NCBI GenBank assembly: GCA_013397435.1
Contig: VZRG01000196.1
Span: 248,001-312,000, forward strand
Direction of reading: 5' to 3'
Origin: Erythrocercus mccallii
Lineage: Eukaryota > Chordata > Aves > Passeriformes > Dicruridae
Length of the DNA: 64,000 nucleotides
Part shown: in pieces, positions 48,346-60,251 of the stretch
Layout: each line of letters begins with the position of its first letter
How positions within the stretch are numbered: position 1 is the stretch's first letter
Made by a program: the position numbers and the translations under genes
Notes under the pieces: model-generated
What the model was told of the DNA's origin: nothing
What the model saw: the letters and a program-made list of their open reading frames with translations, nothing else
Database searches by the model: none

Positions 48346-48740
48346 ACGGAATCGTTTGGGTCGGAACAGACCTCTGAGATCACCGAGTCCAACCTGTGAC
48401 CCAGCACCACCTTGTCAGCTGGACCACGGCACCGAGTGAACTAGCTGAACTTCGTGCAGTTGCTTCTTAAATGCGTCCAGGGATGGTGATGCCACCACCT
48501 CCCTGGACAGCTCATTCCAATGTCTTCACTGTTTCCGTGAAGAAATTCTTTTTAATGTCCAACCTGAAGCTTTCCTAGTGCAGCTTGAGGCTACGTGCTC
48601 TCGTTCTGTCAAAAGTTGCCTGGGATAAGAGGCCAATCCCACCCGGCTTCAACCTCCCTTCAGGCAGCTGTAGAGAGTGATAAGGTCACCCTTGAGTCTT
48701 CTCCTCTCCAGGCTAAACACCTCTAGCTCCCAAAGTACTG
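48346..48740 (-). mobile_element. CR1 LINE abutting the ECI2 CpG island
   Basis: Read on the plus strand it starts TCACGGAATCGTTTGGGTCG and continues GACCTCTGAGATCACCGAGT, CCAACCTGTGACCCAGCACC, then CCACCACCTCCCTGGACAGC and GTAGAGAGTGATAAGGTCAC. This is the reverse complement of a CR1 3' region. Its 3' end points to the promoter, about 240 bp upstream of the ECI2 ATG. The limit near 48740 is approximate. Confidence 0.9.
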
Positions 48741-51700
48741 ATAATAAATGATGGAGAGCAGCTGAGTTAGCTAGCACCCTCAGTACTCTTGGATAAATCC
48801 CATCCAGTCACTTAAACTTGTGAGTGTCTAAAGGTGCTTTAGGAGCTGCTCAGGAAGCTAAACTCACTCACAGCAAAGGGAACAAGAAGACCAGGCAGTT
48901 CCACATGCTGCAGGTTCTGCGGGGTCAGAAATGGAACCAGCTGAGGTTGGCCCAGGTCACCAGAGCAGTCAATGGAAAACGAATTGACAAGAAACCGGAA
49001 CCCTTTCATGGGCAGAAGTCATAAACTTGTCTCAGTCCCCCCAGAAGCAGCTTGTAGTGGGCATTGCATCATTAGTTACAGTCACTCATTGTACTACCTT
49101 TCTCTTTAGGAAGCTTCTAAAATATTTACATTTTTTGTACACACAAATCAGCTGGCAGGCTGCTGGTTGGCTTGGTGTCTGTACCTCAGTGGCACTGGTA
49201 CTGTGTAAGGTAGCATAAACACTAGTGCCTGCCCCATCTAACTTAAAAGATATCACTATTGCTCTGCTTTTGCTCCTGAAGGTGTATTTAATTTTCCTTT
49301 GCCAGTGTTACCTGTTCTGTGAAAGATGTTTCTGTGCTTGCTGGGGTGCTCTGAAGATCGTCACAATTGAGGCACTCAGTTCTGTTAGTTTTCTTTCAAA
49401 AGACATCTAATAAAATCACCTTTTAGTCCTGGGACCTTACCCCCCCCTCCCCAAAAGTACGTGTTTAAGGCTCTCCTCAAGGATAAATGTTTGGAAGCTG
49501 CTAATGACCTGCAGGGTTCTCCTTTCTTAAGTGTTTGATTACAGTTTTCCAAATAGTATGTAACTGTTAGAGACTGACAATTAGGATGGCACATTTTCCC
49601 CCTCATACTGTGAAGGTCATGATGTGTGACCTGGGACAAATCACATGTAGCTGACTTTTTCTAAGGTAGCTTTGGGTTTCAAGTACGGGTGTTCGTTGAG
49701 CTTGATACATGCCTTTTACTCATGATTACAGATCCAAAAACCTAGCATTTCTCAATTTCAGAAACAACCTTTACTGGTTTACAGTTCTGACAGACCTACT
49801 TAATGCAGGTATTTATTTGTGTTTTAGCCTCTCAGTAGCAATTTCTGTCTCTTCTACACTAGACACTGATGTGAAATTGTTTCACATTTTCAGAAGACTT
49901 TAAAAGCACTCTCCTGAAGGTGTTGTAGTAAATGCTTCTGTTGATCTATATCCTTATTTTCCCCTAATCAAGCAAAACTCATGGCTTACAAGTATGTAAC
50001 TTGTTAGAGACAGTATTTTGAACACATAAAGACAAACTGTGGGCTAGGTTTTGCTCTGAGGTATAAGATCAAGGCTTATTCTGTGAATAAGAGGAGAATT
50101 TGGCTCTAAAATGTTAGTATTTGTTTTGTCAAGTTATAAGAAAACTTTTTTTTTAAATTGAAACCTTATGAACACAACAATTTTAGTCTTGTTATTTGTA
50201 AAGGCCAGAAAAATCACTACAGAAATGTAATGTAATGAATATCAATTTAAAGTTTACTGTAGTAGTATTGTTAGCACTAAAGTAATGAATCTAGAGAGGG
50301 CTCCCTAGAGGACTCATTTAGTAAGTTGCTTCAGATTTATTGTTTGACAAACAAGTCCCTCATGGCAATGCCCTCTCTAGCATTTTATTATTAATGGTAA
50401 GATGAAGATTTTTTCCTGGCTGCACTTTTTTCCTTGGGTAAAATTCTCATGTTCTTTCCTTTAGTTCATCTTCAGATTTTCTGCTACTGCCTCTAGGCAG
50501 TAAACTAAACTTCTAAGTTTAATTTTGATTAATTTCTTTATGCTGAATGTATGTCAGTTTGAATAGGCTAGGCTTTTTAATAAAGTCACACTGGAACTTC
50601 TGAAAATGCATGAACATTTTTCAATTTTGCCTGAAGACTGCAAAAAGGCACCTTTGCATTCAAAAATGGATTGCATACTATAGGATTAAATACAGACACC
50701 AGCAGTATTCTTTGCTTGCAGAGGGAAGCATAGAAAAATTGTAACCTCAGCGACTTCTTCTTCTCATCACCTCTCTAAGATATAGATCACAATCCATGTA
50801 TTGTGTCTACAAGAGTGCAATATGCTGTATGTGTCTGTCTATAGATGCCTATACCTCCAGGTGTCCTCCTTCCTTTTTCTTTTCTCTTTCTTCTGTAATT
50901 TTTCTCTCAACTTCCTAGCACTGCTCAGGTGAGCTAAAACATAACCAACCCCCCATTTTATGAATAGCTCATCACTTAAACCTCTTTCTGTCCTATAGGT
51001 GGTGTTACCTTTTCCTTATGTATGCAATATGGTGTATTTTCTTAGCATGTTTTGAACTGTTCCTTCTTTGCAATGTATTCTTATTCCTGGAATTGTGATC
51101 TTGGGGGAACAAGGTCACAGACCTTACAACTTTCATTGTGGCTCAATGTTATGCATTTCTGTTCTGTCCCTTTATATATGGGCACATATATATGTGCTAG
51201 AGAAAACACTGAGTCCTTCTTATGAAACACCAAATCATGCACTAAGTTTTCAGACCACCAAATCCTGATGTTTTGTTTGCAGAATGATTGCCTGTTGTAA
51301 TCTATCCTTATGTGCTATGTGTTTCAGCATAATTGCAGGTTCTCTGATATGTTGATACAAGCCTGAACAAGAATTGCTTTGCGTAACTTTGTGGTGGAAG
51401 GGAAGAATGATGTTGACACAATCAAAGCTGATTTTGATACACTGAGGTGATCACTCTATCATTTGTATCACCAGTTTCTTCAGGAAATATGCATCACCAG
51501 TTTCTTGTTCTTCAGTTGTGCAATATTCTACAGTCTGACCAGCACATTAATATTTTTTTTTCTTTTTCTGTGATGGTAATTCTTGCATCTTTGCCATAAT
51601 TTCTGTAGTCTTTGTGTTGGATATTTGATTTTTTTTCCTGTAGTTTTTCTAAAATAAGCTTTTTGTAATGGTACTGGGCTGAACTCAGTATTAAGGAGTT

Positions 51701-53940
51701 GAATATTTGCAATTCTTTACCGTAACAAGGCAGCTGTTCTCTCTTTGATGGAAATGTTTATCCAGAAAGCGGATGTGTTGTGCATTTTGTTATTCAGAAT
51801 TGATTTCCATGATGAATGGTTTTCCCTTTGAAAATGAGTCCAATAAATCCTGCAAGACTTACTTTGTGATGATATTAGCATGGTTTTTGCATTGATGATG
51901 ACAATCTGTTTCAGACATGAGGGGGAGGGGTTTTCAGAATTTTGCTGCTACAGTGTAGAAAACTACAACATTAGCAAAGGGCATTAATCACTGATGTCTT
52001 TGGAACCTCCTGCTTACCTGGGGGTGGCCTGTTTTATCCTCAGCATGAAAGGTATGCTCAGTTCTGACACTCAAGAAGGAATTAGACTTGTACCTATTTA
52101 CTTAAGCAGAGTTTTTTATCAACAGATAAATATAAGCATGAGACTTAATCAGAAGCTAACAAATGATAATCTTCGTGGCTGGAATGCTGGTTCATTCTCA
52201 TGTAGTCATTGATTCTGGAGAAATAGTCTTTTTGCAGCACTGTGTTTACTTTGGATCTAAAACACCAAGTTCTTGGTCGACAATTCTCAGTAGTCACCTC
52301 CACTGACCGCCTGGTGCATGCTTTGAACTGTCTTTGTCATCTTCAACTTTGCCCTAATGTTCCATTCAAAAACATCCCTGTTACTCCAAACCATTACAGT
52401 TCTTTTACCATGAATGTAAATTAATGTATCCCATCTAGCTGGAGATTATCCTCATCTAATAAAAATATAATCTCTTCTGTCTTGAATTATCAATCTCTCC
52501 AAAACTCTCAGTATTCAGTAAGGTTGGATAATACATATATTTTTTATCAAGACCCTATGTAGTGGACTATAAGTTTAGGCCTATCTCACTGAAATATTTT
52601 CACAAAGGACTATCTGAGGGGCTAAGCTTCCTGTCTGGAAACAACTATAATTAGGTAGGCATTATAGTGCTATTGAAAGACTGACCTCAAGTGTACCATA
52701 AAGGTAGCTGTCGGACTGTATTTTATTGCTTTGTTCTTCTCTCTGTGTGCTGTAATGTCTCTCAGTATTTTCTTCCAGAATGTCACAGTACAGCCTTTCT
52801 GATCCCTTTACAATACAGTTGCAGGAGGTGCCTGTGTTGTGCAGGGTCTAGTACAATATTCTGTAGGCAGAATGTGGGCAGATTCCTGTTTACTTTGGTC
52901 ATCCACTATTTATTTACACACACTGGAAAAGGCAGTTTACTCTGTAGTCAACATCATAATAACTTTTGTGCTTCTTATCACTGGCACTTAGCTACTCTCA
53001 CAAGTCAGGTTTAAACAAACCACTTGGCAATCTTGTTTTGAGGCCTCTCTCTCTAACCAGTGTATTTGTGTTCAGAAATTGCTACACTTTCCTCATCATC
53101 TTGCTTGGTTTATTGACTGAACATTTAAACTGCTAGGTATGTTATTCTAAAGATGTTTACCCAGAACAGAAACAAAAGTGCAGTTGCAAATAATTTTAAT
53201 TTTTTTTAGGAAATAACATGGAAAGCAATCTCAAAAATATTTTGTGGAGCTTTACATCGTAACCAGCAAATCTATGTAGTTAGCTTTGGAAAGACCTGTA
53301 TGTTTTCAAATATGTAGAAGATTTGCAACCTCTATTCACAATCTGTGGAATGTGTACATTCTTATCCTCCTGTTGTGAACTGCTACAACTATTTGTGAAA
53401 GGTTACATATCATATCTCATTTGCCAGTACTTTGGCAAGATATCCATTAAAATTAATCTGCAAATGCAGAAAATGAGAAAATCCCGTTTGAATGCATCTA
53501 AAATGATATGCTGGGTTCTGCTGATTTTTCACACTGAAAGCACCTGGTGAAGAAACATTATTACCTGGAGTTCAGTCAGGAGATGTAGTTACAGCAGTCT
53601 TGTTTTACAGATGAATCAAAAAATGACAGAATTGTTATTAAAGGAATTGAAATCTTCTTAAGCTGGAGTCCCCTTTAGTTTCCTGAACCCTTAAGTGATG
53701 CAGGTGTTGGTTGTGGGCTCATCAGACTCTTTTGCCAAAAAACTGGTACTCCTACATTTGTGCTTTCACTTGAAATAAAAAACAAATGTATTTTGGGCTA
53801 TCGTTTCACAGTTTAAACTTTAAGCCAGAATAAGCAAACACACTACAGAAAGGAGCAGTTTTTCTATTTTCCTCAGTCCCTCCCAGTTCACTCCCATGCC
53901 TTGTTTTCTGCTGACAGGGCTGTTTTCATGGCTGCGCATT
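48741..53940. other. Gene-poor AT-rich DNA upstream of ECI2
   Basis: No exon, RNA gene or named repeat could be supported here. It contains an unmatched 66-codon frame at 48824-49024, a C-run at 49441-49447 and the perfect palindrome at 51182-51197. Transposon remnants too old to recognise by eye may be present. Confidence 0.5.
51182..51197. repeat. Perfect 16-bp palindrome
   Basis: GCACATATATATGTGC reads the same on both strands. It is short and AT-rich at its centre; significance is uncertain. Confidence 0.9.
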
Positions 53941-53956
53941 GACCCGGCTCAGGGAA

Positions 53957-54029
53957 TTGATCTGAGTTACAATTAACCAGGCAAAACCCAGTAAGTAAAT
54001 GAATAATGGTTAATTGTGACCCAGATCAA
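53957..54029. repeat. Inverted repeat, 23-bp arms around a 27-bp spacer
   Basis: The left arm 53957-53979 (TTGATCTGAGTTACAATTAA then CCA) pairs with the right arm 54007-54029 at 21 of 23 positions. Each arm holds a TTAATTG/CAATTAA core of homeodomain type. It could form a hairpin or bind factors as mirrored sites. Surrounding sequence is more complex than neighbouring DNA and looks like a conserved non-coding element, but that is inference. Confidence 0.85.
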
Positions 54030-55296
54030 ACAACTTCTCCTTTTTGCCACACACATGAATGCACGCTCATGCTGGTGCCAAGGAGGGAGATGTGAGGAGG
54101 CCTGACAGGCAATGGGATTGCTTCTTTCAGCAGCAGCTATGTCAGCTTATGATGTTAAAGCATTAATGCACTGCCTCTGAGGGATTTGTTTTGGGTTCTG
54201 TTGTAGCCTTGAGGGATTTGGTATGCTTCTGTCTTGGGCTGTTTGTATTTCTAACATGTTTTATTTTGCAGGAAGCACTATATCTATAAGTAGGTACAAA
54301 TGGGGCTGTTTCCTGGCTCCTCTAGGAAGCATATTATAAAGTGACAGTGATCTGCAGCAATTAGCATGTTAAGATGAAATTTGACAGAGAGCTAGGGGAA
54401 GATATTAAATCCCTACACATTTTTTTTGTTGACAGAAGAAAGTGAAACTATTAATGGTTCCTCTAAGCAACAGACTGCATCACAAGCTTTGTACCCTATC
54501 AAACAATTGTTGTAGTAAACATTGTTCTCATGTGTGAGATTCTCTGGGCCTTGATGTTTTGTAAGCGGCGGCATTCTCTGCTTCTCCTTGTTTGTGATCA
54601 CCCTTGCGCAGCCCACTCTGCAGTGCTGACACCAGTATTTGTGTGGGTGTTCAGTGAACCAGATCAGAGAACTCATGCAGTTAAAAAATAACCCACAGAA
54701 GAGAACCCATTAGCTGGACCAGTTTCCCATTTTGATTTACTCTCTCCACAAAAATAGTTGAGCTGACACAGCTCAGAGCACAGTGACTCTTTGAGATGGC
54801 ATGATTGCCGAAACATTTACATTTGCTCTGCATCACTATGTTTAGTGATACTTAGTTCCTTCATTACTTCACCTTTCCACATGGTGACTAGTGTCAGCAA
54901 AGGAGTTTTAGCAGTAAATCACAGTTGGGTTGGAGTTAAGTGCAGCAGGGCATTCTGCTTGTACCCAGTGTAATTTGGAGACTGGGTCCTGCTAAGTCAT
55001 TTCCTCCCACAGCTCAGGGCTTGGATGACCTAGCAGACTCCACGCCACCATAAATCTGTTGACAAGGGCATCATGTAGGTCCCTCTCAGAGCTTTGCTTG
55101 AGCTGCTCGCACAACTCAGGTGTCAGAGGCTGGTGATTCCACTTTAAATTTGAGCTAGTGATTTTATGGGATGTTGATGATGTTCTTGGAAGCTAGCCTA
55201 ATAACATAATATTTTTCCTTTGTAATTCTTATTTGCATTTTTTCTGTTTTAGGCATGTTTAGTTTTGAAATTGTGGTCAATTTTAGTCAGTATGTA
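54030..55296. other. Non-coding stretch, possible conserved element at its left end
   Basis: No exon is supported. Around 54090-54180 the sequence is of mixed composition and includes the palindrome GCATTAATGC (54160-54169), the kind of site bound by POU/homeodomain dimers. The remainder shows nothing I can name. Confidence 0.35.
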
Positions 55297-55839
55297 TGTT
55301 TTGGTTTAACCCCAGCTGGCAACTAGGTAACACGCAGCCTCTCACTCAGCACACACAGAGATAAACTGATGGGATGGCATGGAGAATTGGAAGAATGGTA
55401 AAATCCTTGGGTTGAGGTAAGAACAGCTTAATAACTGAAGCTAATAAAAATGATAACGGTGATAATGGAGAAAACAAAAAGAGAGGTAAAACCCATGAAC
55501 CAGAGCAGAATATATTTGCTCACCTCCCACTGACCAATACCCAGCCGCAAGCAGCGATTGGCCTCTCCCGGACAATTCCCCCCAGTTTACATACTCTGCA
55601 TGATGTCTGTGGTATGGAATATCTCTTTGGCCACCTCAGGTCAGCTGTCCTGGCTATGCTTCCTCCCTGCTTCTTGTGCACCTCCTCCCTAGTAGAGCAT
55701 GGGAAACTAGAAAATTCTTAACTTTGGGTAAGCACTACTTAGCAACAAACATCAGCGTGTTATAAAAATTTGTCTCAACCTCAATCCAAACCTCAAGAGA
55801 AGGAAGAAAATAAACTCTATCCCATTTGAAACCAGGACA
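55297..55839 (-). mobile_element. Solo LTR of an avian endogenous retrovirus
   Basis: About 543 bp. Read on the plus strand it begins TGTTTTGGTTTAACCCCAGC and includes GAACAGCTTAATAACTGAAG, GTATGGAATATCTCTTTGGC, CAGCTGTCCTGGCTATGC, TTCTTGTGCACCTCCTCC and AAGCACTACTTAGCAACAA, ending GAAACCAGGACA. This is the complement of an LTR family common in bird genomes, so the element lies on the minus strand. No internal region or clear target-site duplication is seen with these limits. Confidence 0.75.
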
Positions 55840-58135
55840 ACATATTTCATGCACTGCTCTTTCCTCTTCCACTGGCCTAACAGTAGGAACAGTAGGAACA
55901 GTAGGAACACAGAAGGAATGGTACATGCCAATGGCAAAGATGTGCATAAGGATGTCATTATATTGAGTGATTGGATGATAAAAACTCAGATTAATTCAGT
56001 CTAGAAAATTTTATATGATATTCATATTATTATTAATAGATGTGCTAAAGTATTGAGTTGTAATAATTCTGTGATAACATCAGTTTTGTGCTCAATAGTG
56101 ATTAAAACAGAGCTGACTCTTTGCATCTTTGTCCATGCCTGTATAAATTGGATCAAAGTGCCTCTATATCATTTAAATCTTATGAGGTTAAGGAAGTAAA
56201 CCTGCTACCTAGATGCTTTGATACTAGAGGTATGTTACTTTGAAATATGTGAAATAACCTGACTGATTTATTTAATTTGTTTTAAAGTTATAATTTTTGT
56301 TTTAAATTGGGTTGATAAGCAGGTCATATAAAAGACTCAATTAATAATTGGAATAATAGGAGTACTTTCCTAAGGGAAATTACCCCCAAGTACATCCCCA
56401 CATACCCCTTAAGGAGTCCTGTAACTTGAGAGTCAATTTAAGTGAAAACTCATTTATTATACTTGGTCAAAATTTTGAAATCCTAACACTTAAAATCTAG
56501 TGCCCCTTGTTTTTTAAGTAAATTATCTCTCTTCTTCCTGTAAATTTTTTTTCTCTACCTCTTATTTCCTTTTCTCGAATTACCCTTAAGTCTCTATTCT
56601 CCTGTCTCTCCCCTGCTCCCCACCAACCCAACCTTAGACGTGCTCCTGTGTTACTAGTTGCTTTAAGTTATTTCATACAATATTTATCTAAGGCAGGTCA
56701 ATCCACATAGCTGAGATGCTTGTCTTAGAGGAGAGTGTTTACAGAAATGTAATTTCCCAATTAGATGTTAGAATGTTTTTGTTTTCCTGCAAGTCCTTAG
56801 ACATTAAACTCACAGAGAAAACCTTTAAATTATGTTGCTGTAATGAAGACCATGGCATTTTCCATTTCTGTTGCATGGAATCACTACTAAGGAAATCAGG
56901 AATTTTATAACTATGAATTAAGTGAGAACTTGGTCTCTGGCTTGATTACGGAATGAACTGAGGTGGTCCTGGGGCCCTATATTTCCCATGGAGAGAACCT
57001 GAGCATAACTAGTAAATGTCCTTGAGTTGTAGCTGAAATGAAAGTCAAGACTGTTTCTGCTCAAAAAAGAAACCCAAGCTGTTTAAAATGGATTAGGCAT
57101 AAAGAGTAGAAGTTGTTATCACCCTTCAGTCTAACGGCACTCATTTTGTAGCAATAAGTAAAATTATTTCTTGAACAACAAGGTAAAGTTTGTTGAAAAA
57201 CATGATGCCTCCTTCCTGCATATATGCACCTAATCTGTGCATCCCAACAGTGCTATAAGCCTTGTGAGCCACAAGTGTTGCCTCATGCTTAAAGAGGAAA
57301 ACTGTGCCTGACAAAGAATTTTGTGTCGCTGCTGTAAGTTAATAGAATTTTATTGTCTCTGTTGTGGTGGAAATGCTCGGTTAAGGAGAGGGTAATAATC
57401 CTCTTCCTCCAATGTGCAATGAATAGCCTTAAATTGTCCAGTGCTTTTAGTTATGTGTGGAGAGTGCTTTACAGATATTTCCCTTAACATTAAAATATTA
57501 ATTACTTGGAAGGTGCAGAGCTGTAATTTACCTCAGAAGATTTGAACTGGTTTATCTTTGAAGAATCTAAATATGTCTGTTGTTGATTTTGGATCTGTTT
57601 TGGCAGTACACAAAGAAAATAGAGTGTTATTTTATGGGGAGAGTACCTGATGTATGCAGTTATGGCCATGACAGCAGCTTTTTTATTTATGGCTCCAATT
57701 CCTATGATGGCCTAGAGACCCTCAGCAATGACAATTATTCGTTGCTTTCAGGGATGAAAGCTATTAGTAGAACACCTCGGTGCTCCAAATTACCCTGTTT
57801 ATTATATCACTGAAAGCAAAATTGTAAAGTTCTTGCAATTAAAATAAAACTTTATTTTTGATTGAATATGCTGGGATGATATTTTTGAACGTGTTAAATT
57901 GGGAAACAGGAATTTCTTTTGCAAAGTTGAATGTGATCCTAAAGAGGCATGCAATGAAATTGTACCAAGCTCATTTCTAATTCCTAGCGAGTAGGTGTCC
58001 AGATCATACCAGTCACTGGCACTAGTTGTTGCTGGTAGACAGCAACAGGCAGCAGAGAAGCAAAAAGATGAACAGACATGAAGAGTGAGATGTTTTCTAC
58101 TGCTCATATATTGGAAAAAAGAGAATGATAGAAAA
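55840..58135. other. Gene-poor stretch
   Basis: AT-rich, no supported exon. It holds the small 9-bp tandem repeat at 55881-55909. The part 57360-57830 has less repetitive, TAAT-rich sequence and might be a conserved non-coding element, but nothing in the sequence proves it. Confidence 0.4.
55881..55909. repeat. Three tandem copies of a 9-bp unit
   Basis: The unit CAGTAGGAA repeats three times without change, just outside the LTR at 55297-55839. A minor satellite-like expansion. Confidence 0.85.
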
Positions 58136-58169
58136 GATAGATAGATGATAGATAGATAGATAGATAGAT

Positions 58170-58201
<32 letters not shown>
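58136..58201. repeat. GATA tetranucleotide microsatellite
   Basis: About 66 bp of GATA units, interrupted twice by a GATG step (near 58144 and 58167). It is a typical polymorphic vertebrate microsatellite. The 58-bp uninterrupted-to-twice-interrupted structure suggests point mutation after expansion. Confidence 0.97.
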
Positions 58202-58202
<1 letters not shown>

Positions 58203-60000
58203 AAGAGATAGGAAATAATTGAAGTATCTCATTCTATGAAAGAGAAGGCTAAATGATGAAACACAGAAATAAAATTAAAAGAAGGATATAGTGTCATTAT
58301 TTAATATATATATCCTGTTAACCAGTGAAAAAATTGTGGTAATTTTCTCATTCTTTTCTGCTTTATAAAGAAATGTGCCATTAATCTGGGTTAGGAATAA
58401 AAGTTAAATCATTTCAGAGCATGGTTGGCTTGTAAAATATTTTTCATGACTGTTGCTTTGAGGAATATGTTCACAGTATGGTGTTGGTGTTTTACATCTT
58501 TATAACTAAATACTAAAGCTGCTGTAAAACTGAGTGGGAAATAACAAAATTCTATAGGCTTCAAATGAAATTCTTTACTAATTTCTCCCTTGGGATTTAT
58601 AAATAATGTGTACACTAAATTTTTAGAAGACACTAGAGTGAAATACATGCTAATTCATTTTTTTCCTTTTTCTCTGGAGAGAACTCGGTCAGTTCAAATA
58701 TAGATTTCAGCTTCTGATATACTTTCCTGCTTGAAAAAAAATTCCCACCTCCCATACAGAAGGGACCTTTGCATGCATACAAATGTGACTATGCATGAAT
58801 CCCAGCACTAATGGTTAGTTTCCTTCATCTTGCATTTGGGAGAAAGAGTAAAAGCTAGGAAAAATAAGTAAGTCTATTTATTAGACTTAAAATTGTTGGG
58901 TGTGTTTGTTGTTTTTTTTTTAAATAGAAATCACACTGGATAATTTCAGAGGACAAGAGTCTAGTGCAGCCTTTATCCTGATCATAAGAGCAGTTATCTA
59001 AAGTATTTGTACCAGCAGTGGCTGAGTCTGGAGCAAATGCTTGCTACAAGTGTGGTCAAAGATAAATTTTCCAGTTTTCTATCTATTACAAGGCTCCCTA
59101 CAGCTCCTCCTCGTGGTAAAGCACTTGGAAAATGAGGACAAGGAAGACGCTGAGGTTGCATCCTTTGTACTGGATCAGCACAGATAATCAAATACAGTAT
59201 AAAACCCAAATGAAACAAACTGCATCAAAGGATTCATGCTCTGTCAAATAATGAAGCTGAATACAGATAAACGAGATTGTTGTAGATGCTTACTTTCCTA
59301 TAGAACAGTTTTCAGATTGCAAGGTGTGGTGCAATCCGAGTAAGTAAATGAAGTAAGATTAGAAATGTTAGCAATCGGTCACATTTGAAGCATAAATTCT
59401 AATGATGCTTAACTCTAAATCCAGAGTTTAGTAGTCTTTGGTAACCTGGAACATAGCAGCATCCATGTGTATTTATAATATCATTCCTGTTATCCCTACT
59501 GACAAACACAAGCTGTAATGCTTAAGCCACACTTCTTTAGTAACTAAAGATTCTTAATACAATTTAAGAAATATAACACATATCCATTGTTTTATAAATA
59601 AACACAGTAACTGTCTTCTTGAAGTAAGGCCATTAGGTGTACTCTAAGTTAATTATAAGGAATTAAATGTAAACTTGAGACAGCCTATTAATTTTCTTTC
59701 CACCAGTCAACCTTAAAATTATTTTTAGCACCCTTTACTTCACTGTTTATTTGAACAGTGTAAGTTTATAGCTAATACAGCTCTGTGTTCCAGGTAATTT
59801 ACTGCAACACAGCCAGTTGTCTGAGACTGTTACCATGGGCCAATACTGCAGAAATGACACAAGTCCAGCTTTACTTTTGCATAGGGTGCAAGGTGATATA
59901 GATGGCTTTTGCAGAGTAGGAGCTGTCTGGATTGAACTGGAAAATTTCTGGAGCAGAAGAATTGTTAATGGCTTTCGCTTATATCAGTTGTTGCACTTGT
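58202..60000. other. Gene-poor stretch
   Basis: AT-rich DNA without a supportable exon, RNA gene or named repeat. Short open frames on both strands look random. Confidence 0.45.
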
Positions 60001-60251
60001 AGTGAAATGGGTTCAGACTGAAAAAGGCTGCATTGAGATTACACATTAGGAAGAAATTTTTTTACTACGAAGGTGTGAGGCACTGAAACAGGATGCTCAG
60101 AGAAATTGTGGATGCCTCATCCCTGGGAGTATTCAAGGCCAGGTTGGAGGGGCTCTGAGCAACCTGTCCTAGTGGGAGGTGTCCCTGGTCATGGTTGAGG
60201 GGTTGGAACTGGATGATCTGGAAGGCCCCTCCCAACCTAACTATTCTATGA
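60001..60251 (+). mobile_element. CR1 LINE, 3'-end fragment
   Basis: Clear CR1 3' wording: AGGAAGAAATTTTTTTACTA, GGCACTGAAACAGGATGCTC, TCCCTGGGAGTATTCAAGGC, GGTTGGAGGGGCTCTGAGCA, ACCTGTCCTAGTGGGAGGTG, GGGTTGGAACTGGATGATCT and the end CTATTCTATGAC. It is little diverged compared with the other copies in the window. Confidence 0.93.

Noticed and set aside
47765..48399. Long Pro/Arg/Ala-rich frames on both strands of the GC-rich block (up to 171 codons)
   Set aside because: GC-rich DNA has few stops, so open frames are expected by chance. They overlap ECI2 exon 1 in other frames and have no domain.
48090..48410. 106-codon minus-strand frame over the ECI2 start region
   Set aside because: It is in a different frame from ECI2 exon 1 and begins inside the CR1 copy; the ECI2 ATG at 48108 joins in phase to exon 2.
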